64,000 nucleotides of DNA from Luteolibacter luteus (GTDB taxonomy: Bacteria > Verrucomicrobiota > Verrucomicrobiia > Verrucomicrobiales > Akkermansiaceae): NCBI RefSeq assembly GCF_012913485.1, contig NZ_CP051774.1:3844001-3908000 (forward strand). The letters run 5' to 3'. Shown one piece after another: positions 17,443 to 25,332 of the stretch; within the stretch, counting starts at the first letter, position 1; the number at the start of each line of letters is the position of its first letter. The position numbers and the translations under genes were made by a program. The notes below the pieces were generated by a model. The model did no database searches. It was given only the letters and a program-made list of their open reading frames with translations, and was not told where the DNA came from.

Positions 17443-18453
17443 ATGAAGGCGTTAACTCCTCTCCGCCTGCTAGCTCTTCCTGCCGTGGTCCTCGCGGTGG
17501 CACCAAGCTGCAAAAATAATTCAGAAGCCCGCAAGGACCCCGAGTGGTGGCGTCTGGAAGGTGAGCGCGTGGAGTTGGCCCACAATGTCGATCTGCTGAA
17601 ACTCAAGTTGGCGAACAGTGCGGTCAATGGCACCGAATTCGCCGCCCGAGCCGAAGAGGTGAAACAAAATGCAGCCCGGATCGCCGAGCTGAAGCTTATC
17701 GCAGGAGATATCCGGGACGAGGTGGCCCAGCTCGCTTCCGCCGTTGACGAGCAGCACGAAAACTGGGTTCGCAGCACTCGTGCCGCGGCCGTGGGCAGGG
17801 AGTATGTCACTTTCACCGGCAGGGGCGGTCGCAGTTATGACCATGTCGTGATCAAGAAGGTCACCGATGTGGGCGTTGAAATCCGCCACGCCAACGGCAG
17901 CGCACGTCTTTCCGCCGCCGATCTGACCCCCGAGCAAAATGCCGAGTTCGGTCTCGACCCGCAGCTCGCTCATGTGGCCTTGGCGCAGGAAAAGCAGGAC
18001 GCCGCAGTTTACGAGGATTGGCTCGGAAGCCAGATCGCTTTGGCAAATGAGGCCAAGGTCGCGGCCGATGAGGCCGCCGCTGCCCGCAGGACGGAGGAGG
18101 TCCTGGTTGCCGCTCGCGCCCGCTCGGAGGCCATTAAGGCCAGCGCCGCCGCATACGAGGAGCGGGGAGGACGTCTCCGTGAACAACCCCGCAGCGTCGG
18201 TGGCACTTACTGGGGCGGCTACTATGGCCGCCGCTACTACAGCCCCTCCTACTATTATTATGGCGGTAGCAGGTGCTACAGCCGCGGCGTCGTGGGAGGC
18301 TTCGCCACGATCTATCGCGCGCGTTATGGGTCGGATACGGATTGCGGCTACAATCATCCGAGCCGGGTTTCGGCGGCCAGATCGGCCCCGGTTTCCCGAG
18401 GCACCGTGAGTGCCATCCAGACCATTTCGAAGGGCTCCACCGGTGTGCCTTGA
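17443..18453 (+). CDS. Envelope lipoprotein with coiled coil, beta module and Tyr/Gly-rich tail
   Basis: 336 residues. The N-terminus is a lipoprotein signal ending in APSC (Cys23). Residues ~30-110 are charged and heptad-like. A short beta-rich module follows at about 123-168 (GRSYDHVVIKKV, then VEIRHANG). It is shared with the proteins at 18867, 20136 and 45978 and has the shape GRxYxxVxIxxVxxxGxxI followed by a G..xLs/LP turn. Then come an alanine-rich helix (190-245) and a Tyr/Gly-rich low-complexity segment (about 252-283, with the run YGRRYYSPSYYYYGG). First gene of a three-gene run with gaps of 50 and 27 bases. Function unknown; an outer-membrane-anchored structural role is inference. 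Confidence 0.78.
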   Translation: MKALTPLRLLALPAVVLAVAPSCKNNSEARKDPEWWRLEGERVELAHNVDLLKLKLANSAVNGTEFAARAEEVKQNAARIAELKLIAGDIRDEVAQLASAVDEQHENWVRSTRAAAVGREYVTFTGRGGRSYDHVVIKKVTDVGVEIRHANGSARLSAADLTPEQNAEFGLDPQLAHVALAQEKQDAAVYEDWLGSQIALANEAKVAADEAAAARRTEEVLVAARARSEAIKASAAAYEERGGRLREQPRSVGGTYWGGYYGRRYYSPSYYYYGGSRCYSRGVVGGFATIYRARYGSDTDCGYNHPSRVSAARSAPVSRGTVSAIQTISKGSTGVP

Positions 18454-18503
18454 GTTTTCTCCCCGCCTGCCCTTCTCTCCCGTTACTTCTCTTCCAGTCA
18501 CCC

Positions 18504-18839
18504 ATGAATCCGATGCCCTCCCGCATGCTGCGACTCGCAGCTGCTTCTCTACTGTGCCTTTCTTTCAGCTCCTGCGGCGATGACCCTCAACTGGTCCAAA
18601 AGCGCGAGGAGCAAAAGGCCGAGATCCGCCGCCTTGATGGCGAACTGAAGGTCCTTCAGGAAAAAATTTCCCAGATCCCGGCCGACAAGACCTCCGAGCT
18701 CTCCAAGCTCAAGCAGGACTCCGACTTGCAGAAGCAGGAGATTGAAAACCTGGAGGAGGAAATCGCATCCCTGCAGTCCAAGAAGGCGGAAATCGAAAAG
18801 GCCCACGAAGCCTACAAGCGGAAGTACGTCATTCGTTGA
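18504..18839 (+). CDS. Small coiled-coil lipoprotein
   Basis: 111 residues from the ATG at 18504. An open frame begins earlier, but the earlier part overlaps the previous gene. The signal peptide ends in a lipobox FSSC (Cys24). Almost all of the mature part (30-105) is one coiled coil with heptads (EIENLEEEIASLQSKKAEI). It resembles Lpp- or Pal-like small lipoproteins in form only; I see no peptidoglycan-binding motif, and the C-terminus is KYVIR. It sits between two larger coiled-coil proteins, 50 bases after the first and 27 before the third, so a shared complex is a reasonable inference. Confidence 0.75.
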   Translation: MNPMPSRMLRLAAASLLCLSFSSCGDDPQLVQKREEQKAEIRRLDGELKVLQEKISQIPADKTSELSKLKQDSDLQKQEIENLEEEIASLQSKKAEIEKAHEAYKRKYVIR

Positions 18840-18866
18840 TCCAGCGCTCTATTCCCGGAAGTTACC

Positions 18867-19925
18867 ATGGGTTTTTCTGACCTCCTCACCAGTAGCCGCG
18901 GGCCTGGCGTCATCGGCACTCTGCTCGCCCTCCTCGTTCTCGTGGGCTTTGGCACCTTGTACATGTTTGTCTTCGACGAAGGCTTGCAGGGCGGAGGAAA
19001 GAGGATCGAGTCGGTGATCCGCGAAGACGCCCTCACGATTGAGAGCCACAAGCGCCAGATCGAAAGCCTGAAGAAGATGATCGATGAGGGCAATCGCTTG
19101 AAGGAGCAGGCCCTTGAGATGGAGCAGGTAAAGGTCCGCCTTGAAAGCGGCGCCAAGGCCAAGGCCGAGAAGGAAGCCTCCCGGGACGAAGCCATCGCGA
19201 TCAAGGAAGCCGCCGACAAGGCGTGGGAAGACTATAAGGATGCCTATCGCGCTTCGGAGTGGGCTGCCGCCCAAGGCGAGGAGCTTGGTGATATCCGCTC
19301 GCTCTCCGGGCGGAACTACAAGAACGTGGTGATTCGGAAGGTGGAGCACACCGGCATTCAGATCACGGACGAGACAGGCCCGAAGAGCATCGACAGCGAC
19401 GAGCTCCCGCTGGAGCTTCAGGATCGCTTCCAATTCAGCCAGGAGAAGAAGGCGGAGGTCGTTACCAAGCGCGATACCGAGTTCCAGAATCTCTCTGACA
19501 ATGTGGACATCGCCAACCTTGCCAAGAAGGGTCAGGACAAGCTGGAGCGTGTCCGAATCCTGAATCAAGGGATCGAGGATGCGAACAGCGGCATCCAGAC
19601 TTGCAAGGCGGCCGAGCCGATCCACCTCCGCAAGGTGGACTTCATCCGTGCGGAACTTGCGGAAGAACAGGAAAAGGCTTCCCGCCGTTCCAGCAGCCGG
19701 GCACAGGGCATCAACAAGACTCCTCAGATTCGCGAGCGTCTCCGCGTGGCCGAAAACAAGGTCGCGGCAAATCGGAAGCAAATCTCCGAACACGAGAGAA
19801 CCATCCGCGATAGCAAGCGCGAGATCACCCAGCTCGAGCGCGAGGTGGACTACATCAAAGCCGAAATCTCCAAGTTGAAGAAGGAGATGGAGGCGAAGCA
19901 GAGTGCGCAGCAGGACAAGCCCTAA
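18867..19925 (+). CDS. Single-pass membrane coiled-coil protein with beta module
   Basis: 352 residues. It begins MGFSDLLTSSRGPGVIGTL, followed by one transmembrane helix (about 15-36). Long coiled coils run over roughly 40-130 and 190-345. Between them is the beta module (about 146-190: GRNYKNVVIRKV, TGIQI, then a DELP turn and a helix). It is a clear paralog of the protein at 45978-47042, which begins almost identically and has the same layout and length. The third gene in the run that starts at 17443. The short N-terminus before the helix and the lysine-rich ends suggest an inner-membrane anchor with a long periplasmic or cytosolic coil. No known family is recognised with confidence. Confidence 0.8.
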   Translation: MGFSDLLTSSRGPGVIGTLLALLVLVGFGTLYMFVFDEGLQGGGKRIESVIREDALTIESHKRQIESLKKMIDEGNRLKEQALEMEQVKVRLESGAKAKAEKEASRDEAIAIKEAADKAWEDYKDAYRASEWAAAQGEELGDIRSLSGRNYKNVVIRKVEHTGIQITDETGPKSIDSDELPLELQDRFQFSQEKKAEVVTKRDTEFQNLSDNVDIANLAKKGQDKLERVRILNQGIEDANSGIQTCKAAEPIHLRKVDFIRAELAEEQEKASRRSSSRAQGINKTPQIRERLRVAENKVAANRKQISEHERTIRDSKREITQLEREVDYIKAEISKLKKEMEAKQSAQQDKP

Positions 19926-20135
19926 GGCGGCGAGCAGCAGCGGATTGACTGTTTATTATTCTTCCCCGATTTCTGCGGACAAAAGGCAGGAACGGCACAC
20001 TTATCAAAGATAGCGACGGGCTGCGGGCCAAGGCCTTTGCGTTCGGAACTTCAGACGGCACGGGCCTCGGAACCTCCCTTTCCCGGCGGCTTTCAGATTC
20101 GTTGCTCACCCTTCTCCTCACCACGTTTCGAGCCC

Positions 20136-21119
20136 ATGTTTAATAACGACGAACAGTCGGGAATGGTAGGCATGCTTGTCGGCATGATCGTCCTCGTGTT
20201 CGCGGGCGTCTTCTTCTCCTTGCTGGCAGACAAGCGCTTCAGCTTTTCCAAGAACCAGAGTTCGATCTCCCAAACGATCGAGGAAGAAAAGCTGGAGCTC
20301 GAAAACGTGAAACGCGAGCTGGAGGGCGCGCGCGCTGATTGGAAGCGTGAATATGAACCGCGCACGGGACAAGAGGAGCTTATTGCGACCATTACCCGCG
20401 ATTCGCAGGCCAGCCGTCGCCGCTTGGAAACCTTGGGCGAAGAGCGCGATGCCGCCGCGGAGGAGGCGAAACGGGTCGCCGATGCCTTCGCCGAATACCA
20501 AGGCCGCTATCGCCAGCAGGTCCGCGCGGAAGCAGCCGGCGAGAAGGTTGGCGAACTTACCACGCGCGGCGGTCGCACCTACCGCGACGTGACGATCTGG
20601 CGTGTGTCGGCCGCAGGTGCGGAAATCCGTCATTCCGAGGGCTCCACCCGTTTGTCGCCAAATGAATTGCCGGTGACTTGGAATGACCGCTTCCAGTGGG
20701 ACAAGGCCGAACTGGCCCAACATCTGGATGAGGAACGCGAGGCCGAGGAACAGCACAAGCAGTTCGTCGATAGTAAGAACAATCCTCCCGAGCCCCCTCA
20801 AAAGACTTCCGGCAAGAAGCCGAAGCCCGCCAAACCGGACGAGGATCCGGAGTATCTAGCCCGTGTAGAAGTTCTTCGGCAGGCGGTGATCGATACCCGG
20901 CTGAAGCTGAATCAGGCCAGGACGGAAGCCAACCGCGCGCGCTATGAAGCTGCCTCGGGAAAGGGTCGGTCGGTTCCCGGGAGCTTGGAGACCTGGGCGG
21001 AGCGGGCGCGGCGCATGGAGGCCTCCAGTGCGAAGTTCCATGCCCAGTACATGGCCGCACGCGGCAAGCTCGCCTCGGTGGCGCCGAATGACTATCAGCT
21101 TCAGGTCCAAGACCAGTAA
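20136..21119 (+). CDS. Single-pass membrane coiled-coil protein with beta module, third variant
   Basis: 327 residues from the ATG at 20136; an earlier in-frame ATG at 20037 would add residues before a clear membrane anchor. The transmembrane helix is at about 9-30. A coiled coil follows (45-125), then the beta module (about 143-187: GRTYRDVTIWRV, AEIRHSEG, ELPVTW). A Pro/Lys-rich linker comes near 210-235 (KTSGKKPKPAKPDEDP), and a final helical region ends the protein. The N-terminal sequence differs from the MGFSDLL type, but the module is closest to that of the lipoprotein at 17443. It lies 210 bases after the three-gene run and probably has its own promoter. A hairpin at 21160-21183 follows. 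Confidence 0.78.
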   Translation: MFNNDEQSGMVGMLVGMIVLVFAGVFFSLLADKRFSFSKNQSSISQTIEEEKLELENVKRELEGARADWKREYEPRTGQEELIATITRDSQASRRRLETLGEERDAAAEEAKRVADAFAEYQGRYRQQVRAEAAGEKVGELTTRGGRTYRDVTIWRVSAAGAEIRHSEGSTRLSPNELPVTWNDRFQWDKAELAQHLDEEREAEEQHKQFVDSKNNPPEPPQKTSGKKPKPAKPDEDPEYLARVEVLRQAVIDTRLKLNQARTEANRARYEAASGKGRSVPGSLETWAERARRMEASSAKFHAQYMAARGKLASVAPNDYQLQVQDQ

Positions 21120-21159
21120 GGAGCGGCGCCGTTTCGGCTAAGAGACCCCGCTAAAAGCA

Positions 21160-21183
21160 AATGGAGCACCGGAGTGCTCCATT
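21160..21183. terminator. Bidirectional terminator between convergent genes
   Basis: A perfect 10-bp stem (AATGGAGCAC at 21160-21169 with GTGCTCCATT at 21174-21183) and the 4-base loop CGGA, between the gene ending at 21119 and the convergent gene ending at 21221. T-rich sequence follows on both strands. Confidence 0.75.
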
Positions 21184-21220
21184 CTCATTTTGATTTCTCC
21201 GGTCTTTGCCGCTGCGGTCT

Positions 21221-21721
21221 TCAGGCCAAGGCCAGACGGGCATCGGAGGCCAGCTTGGCAGTAAGTGCCTCCCAGCCGCCCGGGGTCTGGAGGTTGAAGA
21301 CGTAGAGGTAAAGCGCCACAAGCTTCGGATCATAGGCGGCTACCAGCGCATCCACGGCTTCGTCCAGCTTGGCGGCGTCGATCGTCTCGGGCAGGTCACC
21401 GGTGACGGATCCCTTCCCATCGTGTTCGATGCCCATCACATCGCAGAACTTCGCCAGCATCTCCTGGTTTCCGGCCATGAACCATGCCTGGAGCAGGTGC
21501 TCGCCGATAGTGTCGGCGGCCTTGCCCTTCAGGGTCTTGAGCACCCAGGCATACTGCTCGGCTAGCGGCTTCTTCTGGACGAAGACGAGGCGCAGCTTCT
21601 TGGTCTGCGCGAGGGTGGCCACGGCCGACTTGTACACGTTGCGGTCGTTGTCCCGGAACCAGTCCAGCATTTGCGTGACGAGGGCGGGATCGACGGCGTT
21701 GTAGAGTTCGTGTGCTTTCAC
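21221..21721 (-). CDS. Hypothetical helical cytosolic protein
   Basis: 166 residues if started at the GTG at 21721 (product begins MKAHELYNAV when formylated). The open frame continues to 21880, but those 53 residues overlap the divergent DUF4230 gene region and look non-coding. The protein is helical, has no signal or membrane segment, and shows even, ordinary composition (TQMLDWFRDNDRNVYKSAV, then GGWEALTAKLASDARLALA). I do not recognise the family. It stands alone, convergent to the coiled-coil gene across a hairpin terminator. Confidence 0.65.
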   Translation of the reverse strand: MKAHELYNAVDPALVTQMLDWFRDNDRNVYKSAVATLAQTKKLRLVFVQKKPLAEQYAWVLKTLKGKAADTIGEHLLQAWFMAGNQEMLAKFCDVMGIEHDGKGSVTGDLPETIDAAKLDEAVDALVAAYDPKLVALYLYVFNLQTPGGWEALTAKLASDARLALA

Positions 21722-21883
21722 GGTTCGGAAAATTGGCGAACGCGACTCCAAGCGATGCCGCGGGAAATGCCAAACGCCAATTTGCGTCCACTGGATAAAT
21801 CCCCGCCATACGCACGGTAGGAATTGGAAATCCGGGTCTTGTCTCCACTTGTCCGGCCCTCGTTCCGCCTTATCCTGCATCCG

Positions 21884-22522
21884 ATGTCAGCCCATCCGGA
21901 ACTTTGGAAAACCGTCCGCTGGCTTGCCTTGCTGGCCGCAGTGCTCCTGTTGGCTTGGCTCGGCGTCCGCGTCGTGGAGCGCGGCATCGGCACCACTACC
22001 TCCGGTTTGGGAAAAGTTCTCGGAGCCATCACTCATTCCGACACCCGGATTGTCGAAGGCCGGGCCGAAATTACCGACACCGCGGAGATCGCCGAGCTTT
22101 CCCTGCTGGAGATGAAGATGACCGCCACGCGGAGTTTCGAGAACGAGACCTATGTGTTGCGTTACCTCCCCGCGGGCACGAAGAAGCTTATTGTTTCCGG
22201 ACAGTACCGGGTGACCGCCGGCTACAAATTGAAACCCGGGATTTCTCTTCGGATGGAGAATGGGGTGCCGGTTGCCCGGTTTCCTGACCCCGAAATTCTT
22301 TCCGTAGAGCTCATCGACTACAAGCCGCTCAGTGAGAAAGACGGTTGGGCGAATGGGGTGACCGCGGAAGATCGCGCGCAATTGTTGCGCGAGCTTCGCC
22401 AGCAGATGCGCCAGGAAGCTCAACGCAGTGGCATCCTCGATATGGTCGAAGCATCGCTGCGAACCCGCTTGCGAGACCTGCTCGGTAGCGGCGATGTGAA
22501 GGTTGAGCGCGAGGCAAAGTGA
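21884..22522 (+). CDS. DUF4230-like membrane-anchored protein
   Basis: 212 residues from the ATG at 21884. One N-terminal transmembrane helix (about 12-30: LALLAAVLLLAWLGVRVV) is followed by a periplasmic domain. That domain has the pattern of DUF4230 proteins: a start resembling (A)ELSLLEMK, then the strands VLRYLPAGTKKLIVSGQYRV and LRMENGVPVARFPDPEILSV. The last part is helical (RAQLLRELRQQMRQEAQ). Function of DUF4230 is unknown. Its stop overlaps an in-frame GTG of the next gene, and the chosen start of that gene lies 35 bases further on, so the two are probably co-transcribed. Confidence 0.78.
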   Translation: MSAHPELWKTVRWLALLAAVLLLAWLGVRVVERGIGTTTSGLGKVLGAITHSDTRIVEGRAEITDTAEIAELSLLEMKMTATRSFENETYVLRYLPAGTKKLIVSGQYRVTAGYKLKPGISLRMENGVPVARFPDPEILSVELIDYKPLSEKDGWANGVTAEDRAQLLRELRQQMRQEAQRSGILDMVEASLRTRLRDLLGSGDVKVEREAK

Positions 22523-22557
22523 CCCGCCCCTTCACGAATCTCTCTCACCCTTCCCAT

Positions 22558-23313
22558 ATGACAGAAAGCGGCCTCGGGCTGATCCAAGGCATAAAGTCGG
22601 TGCCTGAGGCTTGCGGCATTCTTTCCCGCAGGCCGAAGATCCTGTTCTGGCTGCTGCCGCCACTGCTTATCACTCTGCTGCTGGATCTGCTGGCCTTCTT
22701 CTTTGCCTTCGAATGGATGCGCGATGGGATCCACGGTTTCGTAGCAAGCCATGGCAATGCCACATGGTTGTCTTCGGCCATGAGCATGTTCGCCGCGATT
22801 GCCGTGGTGCTTCTGCTCGGCTGGTCGTTCACGTGGGTTTTTCTCACCTTGGCGAGTCCCTTCCAGGATTTCATCTCGGCCGCGGTTGAGCGGGAACGGA
22901 TGGGCGGAGCGACGCAAGAGCCGTCGGGATGGATGGGCTTTGCCAAGGGCACCGCGCGCAGCGCCATCCAATCCCTCGTGCTGTTGATGATCTCGATCCC
23001 GATGCTGCTGGTCGGCTTCCTTCCTGTCGTGGGTCCTCTCCTCGTCTTTGTCTGGAGTGCCTTTGCCTTGGGCTTCTCCTTCGCGTCGATCCCTGCGGGG
23101 CGGGTGGCGGGACGCTTGCGGGATAGGCTCAAGTTCGCGCGCCGGAATTGCGGCGCGGTCTTCGGGCTGGGAGCCCTGATTGCCTTGGTCGCGATGATTC
23201 CGATGGCGAGCTTGCTTTTCATGCCCGTCTTCGTGGTGGCGGGCACGCTTGTTCACCTGAAGGCAGGGGAGAATGGAGCAATCCGGAGGATCCAGCCTCC
23301 GGTGGAAGGATAG
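22558..23313 (+). CDS. EI24/CysZ-like multi-pass membrane protein
   Basis: 251 residues from the ATG at 22558; a GTG at 22519 is the only upstream alternative. The sequence has four to six hydrophobic segments (about 30-58, 78-105, 145-195 and 210-240). The N-terminal GLIQGIKSVPEACGIL and the mid-helix SPFQDFISAAVE pattern resemble the EI24/CysZ family (Pfam EI24), whose best-known member takes up sulfate in enterobacteria. No cysteine-biosynthesis genes are nearby, so sulfate transport is not supported here. It follows the DUF4230-like gene closely, and a terminator lies at 23318-23347. Confidence 0.78.
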   Translation: MTESGLGLIQGIKSVPEACGILSRRPKILFWLLPPLLITLLLDLLAFFFAFEWMRDGIHGFVASHGNATWLSSAMSMFAAIAVVLLLGWSFTWVFLTLASPFQDFISAAVERERMGGATQEPSGWMGFAKGTARSAIQSLVLLMISIPMLLVGFLPVVGPLLVFVWSAFALGFSFASIPAGRVAGRLRDRLKFARRNCGAVFGLGALIALVAMIPMASLLFMPVFVVAGTLVHLKAGENGAIRRIQPPVEG

Positions 23314-23317
23314 GAGA

Positions 23318-23347
23318 AGCCCGGAACCCTGCGAGGGATTCCGGGCT
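23318..23347 (+). terminator. Hairpin terminator after the EI24-like gene
   Basis: A perfect 9-bp stem (AGCCCGGAA at 23318-23326 with TTCCGGGCT at 23339-23347) and a 12-base loop, starting 5 bases after the stop at 23313. There is no long T-run, so it may be a weak or Rho-assisted terminator. Confidence 0.6.
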
Positions 23348-23409
23348 CTGCCATGTTCGTGAAGCCGCCTGACGGGTGTGGCGCGCTTCCTCTTTTCTCG
23401 GGGAATCTT

Positions 23410-23486
23410 GGAACTCCGGTCAGGCGGGAGAGGAGCCATGTACCGTCATGAAATTTCCTCTCCCGGGCGACACCTGCCGGAGTTCC
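23410..23486. repeat. Long imperfect inverted repeat
   Basis: GGAACTCCGG (23410-23419) pairs perfectly with CCGGAGTTCC (23477-23486), and an inner arm GGGAGAGGA/TCCTCTCCC also pairs, giving a ~77-base imperfect hairpin. It is followed on the plus strand by a run of seven A. It lies just past the end of the CotH gene on the opposite strand. Confidence 0.6.
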
Positions 23487-23496
23487 AAAAAAAGCG

Positions 23497-25203
23497 TTAG
23501 TGAGTTGCCTCAGGCTTCTCCTCGTAGGAGAGCAGGTAAGCCCGGCGCTGGTCGGCGAAGCTGCGGATCGGCATGCCCTCATGGCCGAAGCCACGGGGTG
23601 TGGCTTCTTCCTTTTCTTCCACAGGCTTGTCCGTGGTGAGCTTCTCGAAGTCTTCGCTATTGGAGAGCTTGCGCGTGTCCGCGGCGATTTCCTTGGAAGC
23701 GAGTTCCCGATATTGCGCGACCACCGGGCCGAGCTTTGCCCAGTCCAAGCCGTCTTCCGCGAGGGCCTTCACCTTGGCGAGATAGCGCTCGCGCAGGGCG
23801 GGTACGGCCAGCAGTTTTGAACGCAGCGGCTTCTTCGCATCATCCATTCCCGTCAACGGATCGAGTTTCAGGCCATCGCCCTTGGGCATGTTGGGCATCG
23901 CTGTAGGAGGGCGGGCATCGCGTTCGGGCGATCCCGCCGTCGCTTGATCTTCACCCCGGCGCTCTTGAGGTCCGTCGGGGCCTCTGCCACCGGGTCTGCC
24001 AAAGCCGCGGCCACCGAAGCCCGGTCCGCCCGCTGCACGGAAGGCTTCATTCATGTCGCCGGGGATCAGGTGGAACTTACCTTCCTTGTCGCGGTAGAGG
24101 CTGTAGTCGCTCGCGCGGATCCAATAGCCATCACCATTGATCAGTCCGCAATCGAGCGCGAGGAACCAGAGCGTGCTATCGATATCGAGCAGCGGTGCCA
24201 CTGCGGCTTCAAGTTGATCGGCAGGGGTCTCGCTCAAGGTCTTGCACAGCTTGATCAGCGCCTGCCAGTCCTCCTCCGTGCCATCCTTCATCTCATAGCG
24301 GCGCTTGTACTCGGCCAAGTCATCGCCCACGTAGTCGAGCCCGCTCTGGCCGTTCGGGGAGCCGCGCACTTTCCAGCGCGCGCCTTTGCTGGTGCGGAAA
24401 TTCTCCTGGATGAAGTCCTTGTTGAATTGCTGCTGGCTCACATAGACGCCCCAGTTCTCACCATTGATCACCACGCGCACGAGGTTCACCTTTGGGGCGG
24501 GGATATACTTCCGGGCGATGTGCGAATAGAGCACCGCGCTGAGGAAGCTGCCGTCGCCGTGGGAATTGAGCAGGTTGAGCGTCTTGTAGCCGTTCAGGCG
24601 TTGTTTCTTCTCGGTGAGATCCAGGGAGACGTTCAGCGATCTCTTCTGCCCCGCGCGGACCATCATGTAGCTGGACATGCCGCGGAAATGGATGCCCACC
24701 CCGGGATAGGTTTTGCCATCAACGGTCAGCGTGGCGGGCACCTCGACGTCGGTGCCATGAAAGGCTTCGAGCTCCGCCTCCCAGTCCTCGTTTTCGAAAT
24801 CGAGGAACAGCGTTCGCAGCGTATCAGCCGCATAGAGATCGCTCGACCCGGCCGGGGTCACATCTGCGGGAGAGATCTTGGCACCAGGCTCCGGGGTCTT
24901 GGTCTCTTCCTCGCCGAATGGCGGCGGACCTCCGGGGCCTCCCGGGCCGGGACCGCGACGTCCTCCTCCCGGCGGGCCGAAGCCACGTTGTGGTGCGGGA
25001 TTCTGTTTGAGGAATTCCCGGGCGGTAGCTCGCTCTTCTTTGCCGAGCCAGCCGTTCGAGTCCTTGTCGAATTGATCCACGAGCTTCCTGTCTTCCTGCG
25101 CCCCCATGGGAGGCGGGCCAGGAAAACCCCCAGGCGATTGCTGGGCGGAGAGGGGAGAAAAAAGGGAAGCGGTGAGTGCGAGGGAGATGACTGGGGATTT
25201 CAT
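23497..25203 (-). CDS. Secreted CotH kinase-family protein with EF-hand
   Basis: 568 residues from the ATG at 25203, which opens a Sec signal peptide (MKSPVISLALTASLFSPLSA). The open frame runs further up to 25833 but would overlap the divergent sulfatase. An EF-hand-like loop occupies residues 46-57 (DKDSNGWLGKEE). Next comes a Gly/Pro/Arg-rich linker (about 70-105) and then a CotH domain (about 120-480) with the strands LTVDGKTYPGVGIHFRG, RSLNVSLDL and GYKTLNLLNS, and YVSQQQFNKDFI. A second Gly/Arg-rich insert lies near 390-440, inside or just after the catalytic part. CotH proteins are atypical kinases that phosphorylate proteins such as CotB in Bacillus spores; the bacterial exported forms have unknown targets. 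Divergent from the sulfatase. Confidence 0.85.
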   Translation of the reverse strand: MKSPVISLALTASLFSPLSAQQSPGGFPGPPPMGAQEDRKLVDQFDKDSNGWLGKEERATAREFLKQNPAPQRGFGPPGGGRRGPGPGGPGGPPPFGEEETKTPEPGAKISPADVTPAGSSDLYAADTLRTLFLDFENEDWEAELEAFHGTDVEVPATLTVDGKTYPGVGIHFRGMSSYMMVRAGQKRSLNVSLDLTEKKQRLNGYKTLNLLNSHGDGSFLSAVLYSHIARKYIPAPKVNLVRVVINGENWGVYVSQQQFNKDFIQENFRTSKGARWKVRGSPNGQSGLDYVGDDLAEYKRRYEMKDGTEEDWQALIKLCKTLSETPADQLEAAVAPLLDIDSTLWFLALDCGLINGDGYWIRASDYSLYRDKEGKFHLIPGDMNEAFRAAGGPGFGGRGFGRPGGRGPDGPQERRGEDQATAGSPERDARPPTAMPNMPKGDGLKLDPLTGMDDAKKPLRSKLLAVPALRERYLAKVKALAEDGLDWAKLGPVVAQYRELASKEIAADTRKLSNSEDFEKLTTDKPVEEKEEATPRGFGHEGMPIRSFADQRRAYLLSYEEKPEATH

Positions 25204-25332
25204 GAGGCGCGGTGTGCGGCCTCGGAGGAGCGGAAGCTGATTCTTGAACCCTGCTTGTTCCGGGAAGTCGCGGGGATTTTTCAACCCGTTTTTGGCGTGA
25301 GAATCCTGCTGGCCACGCGGTAAAAGGCACCC

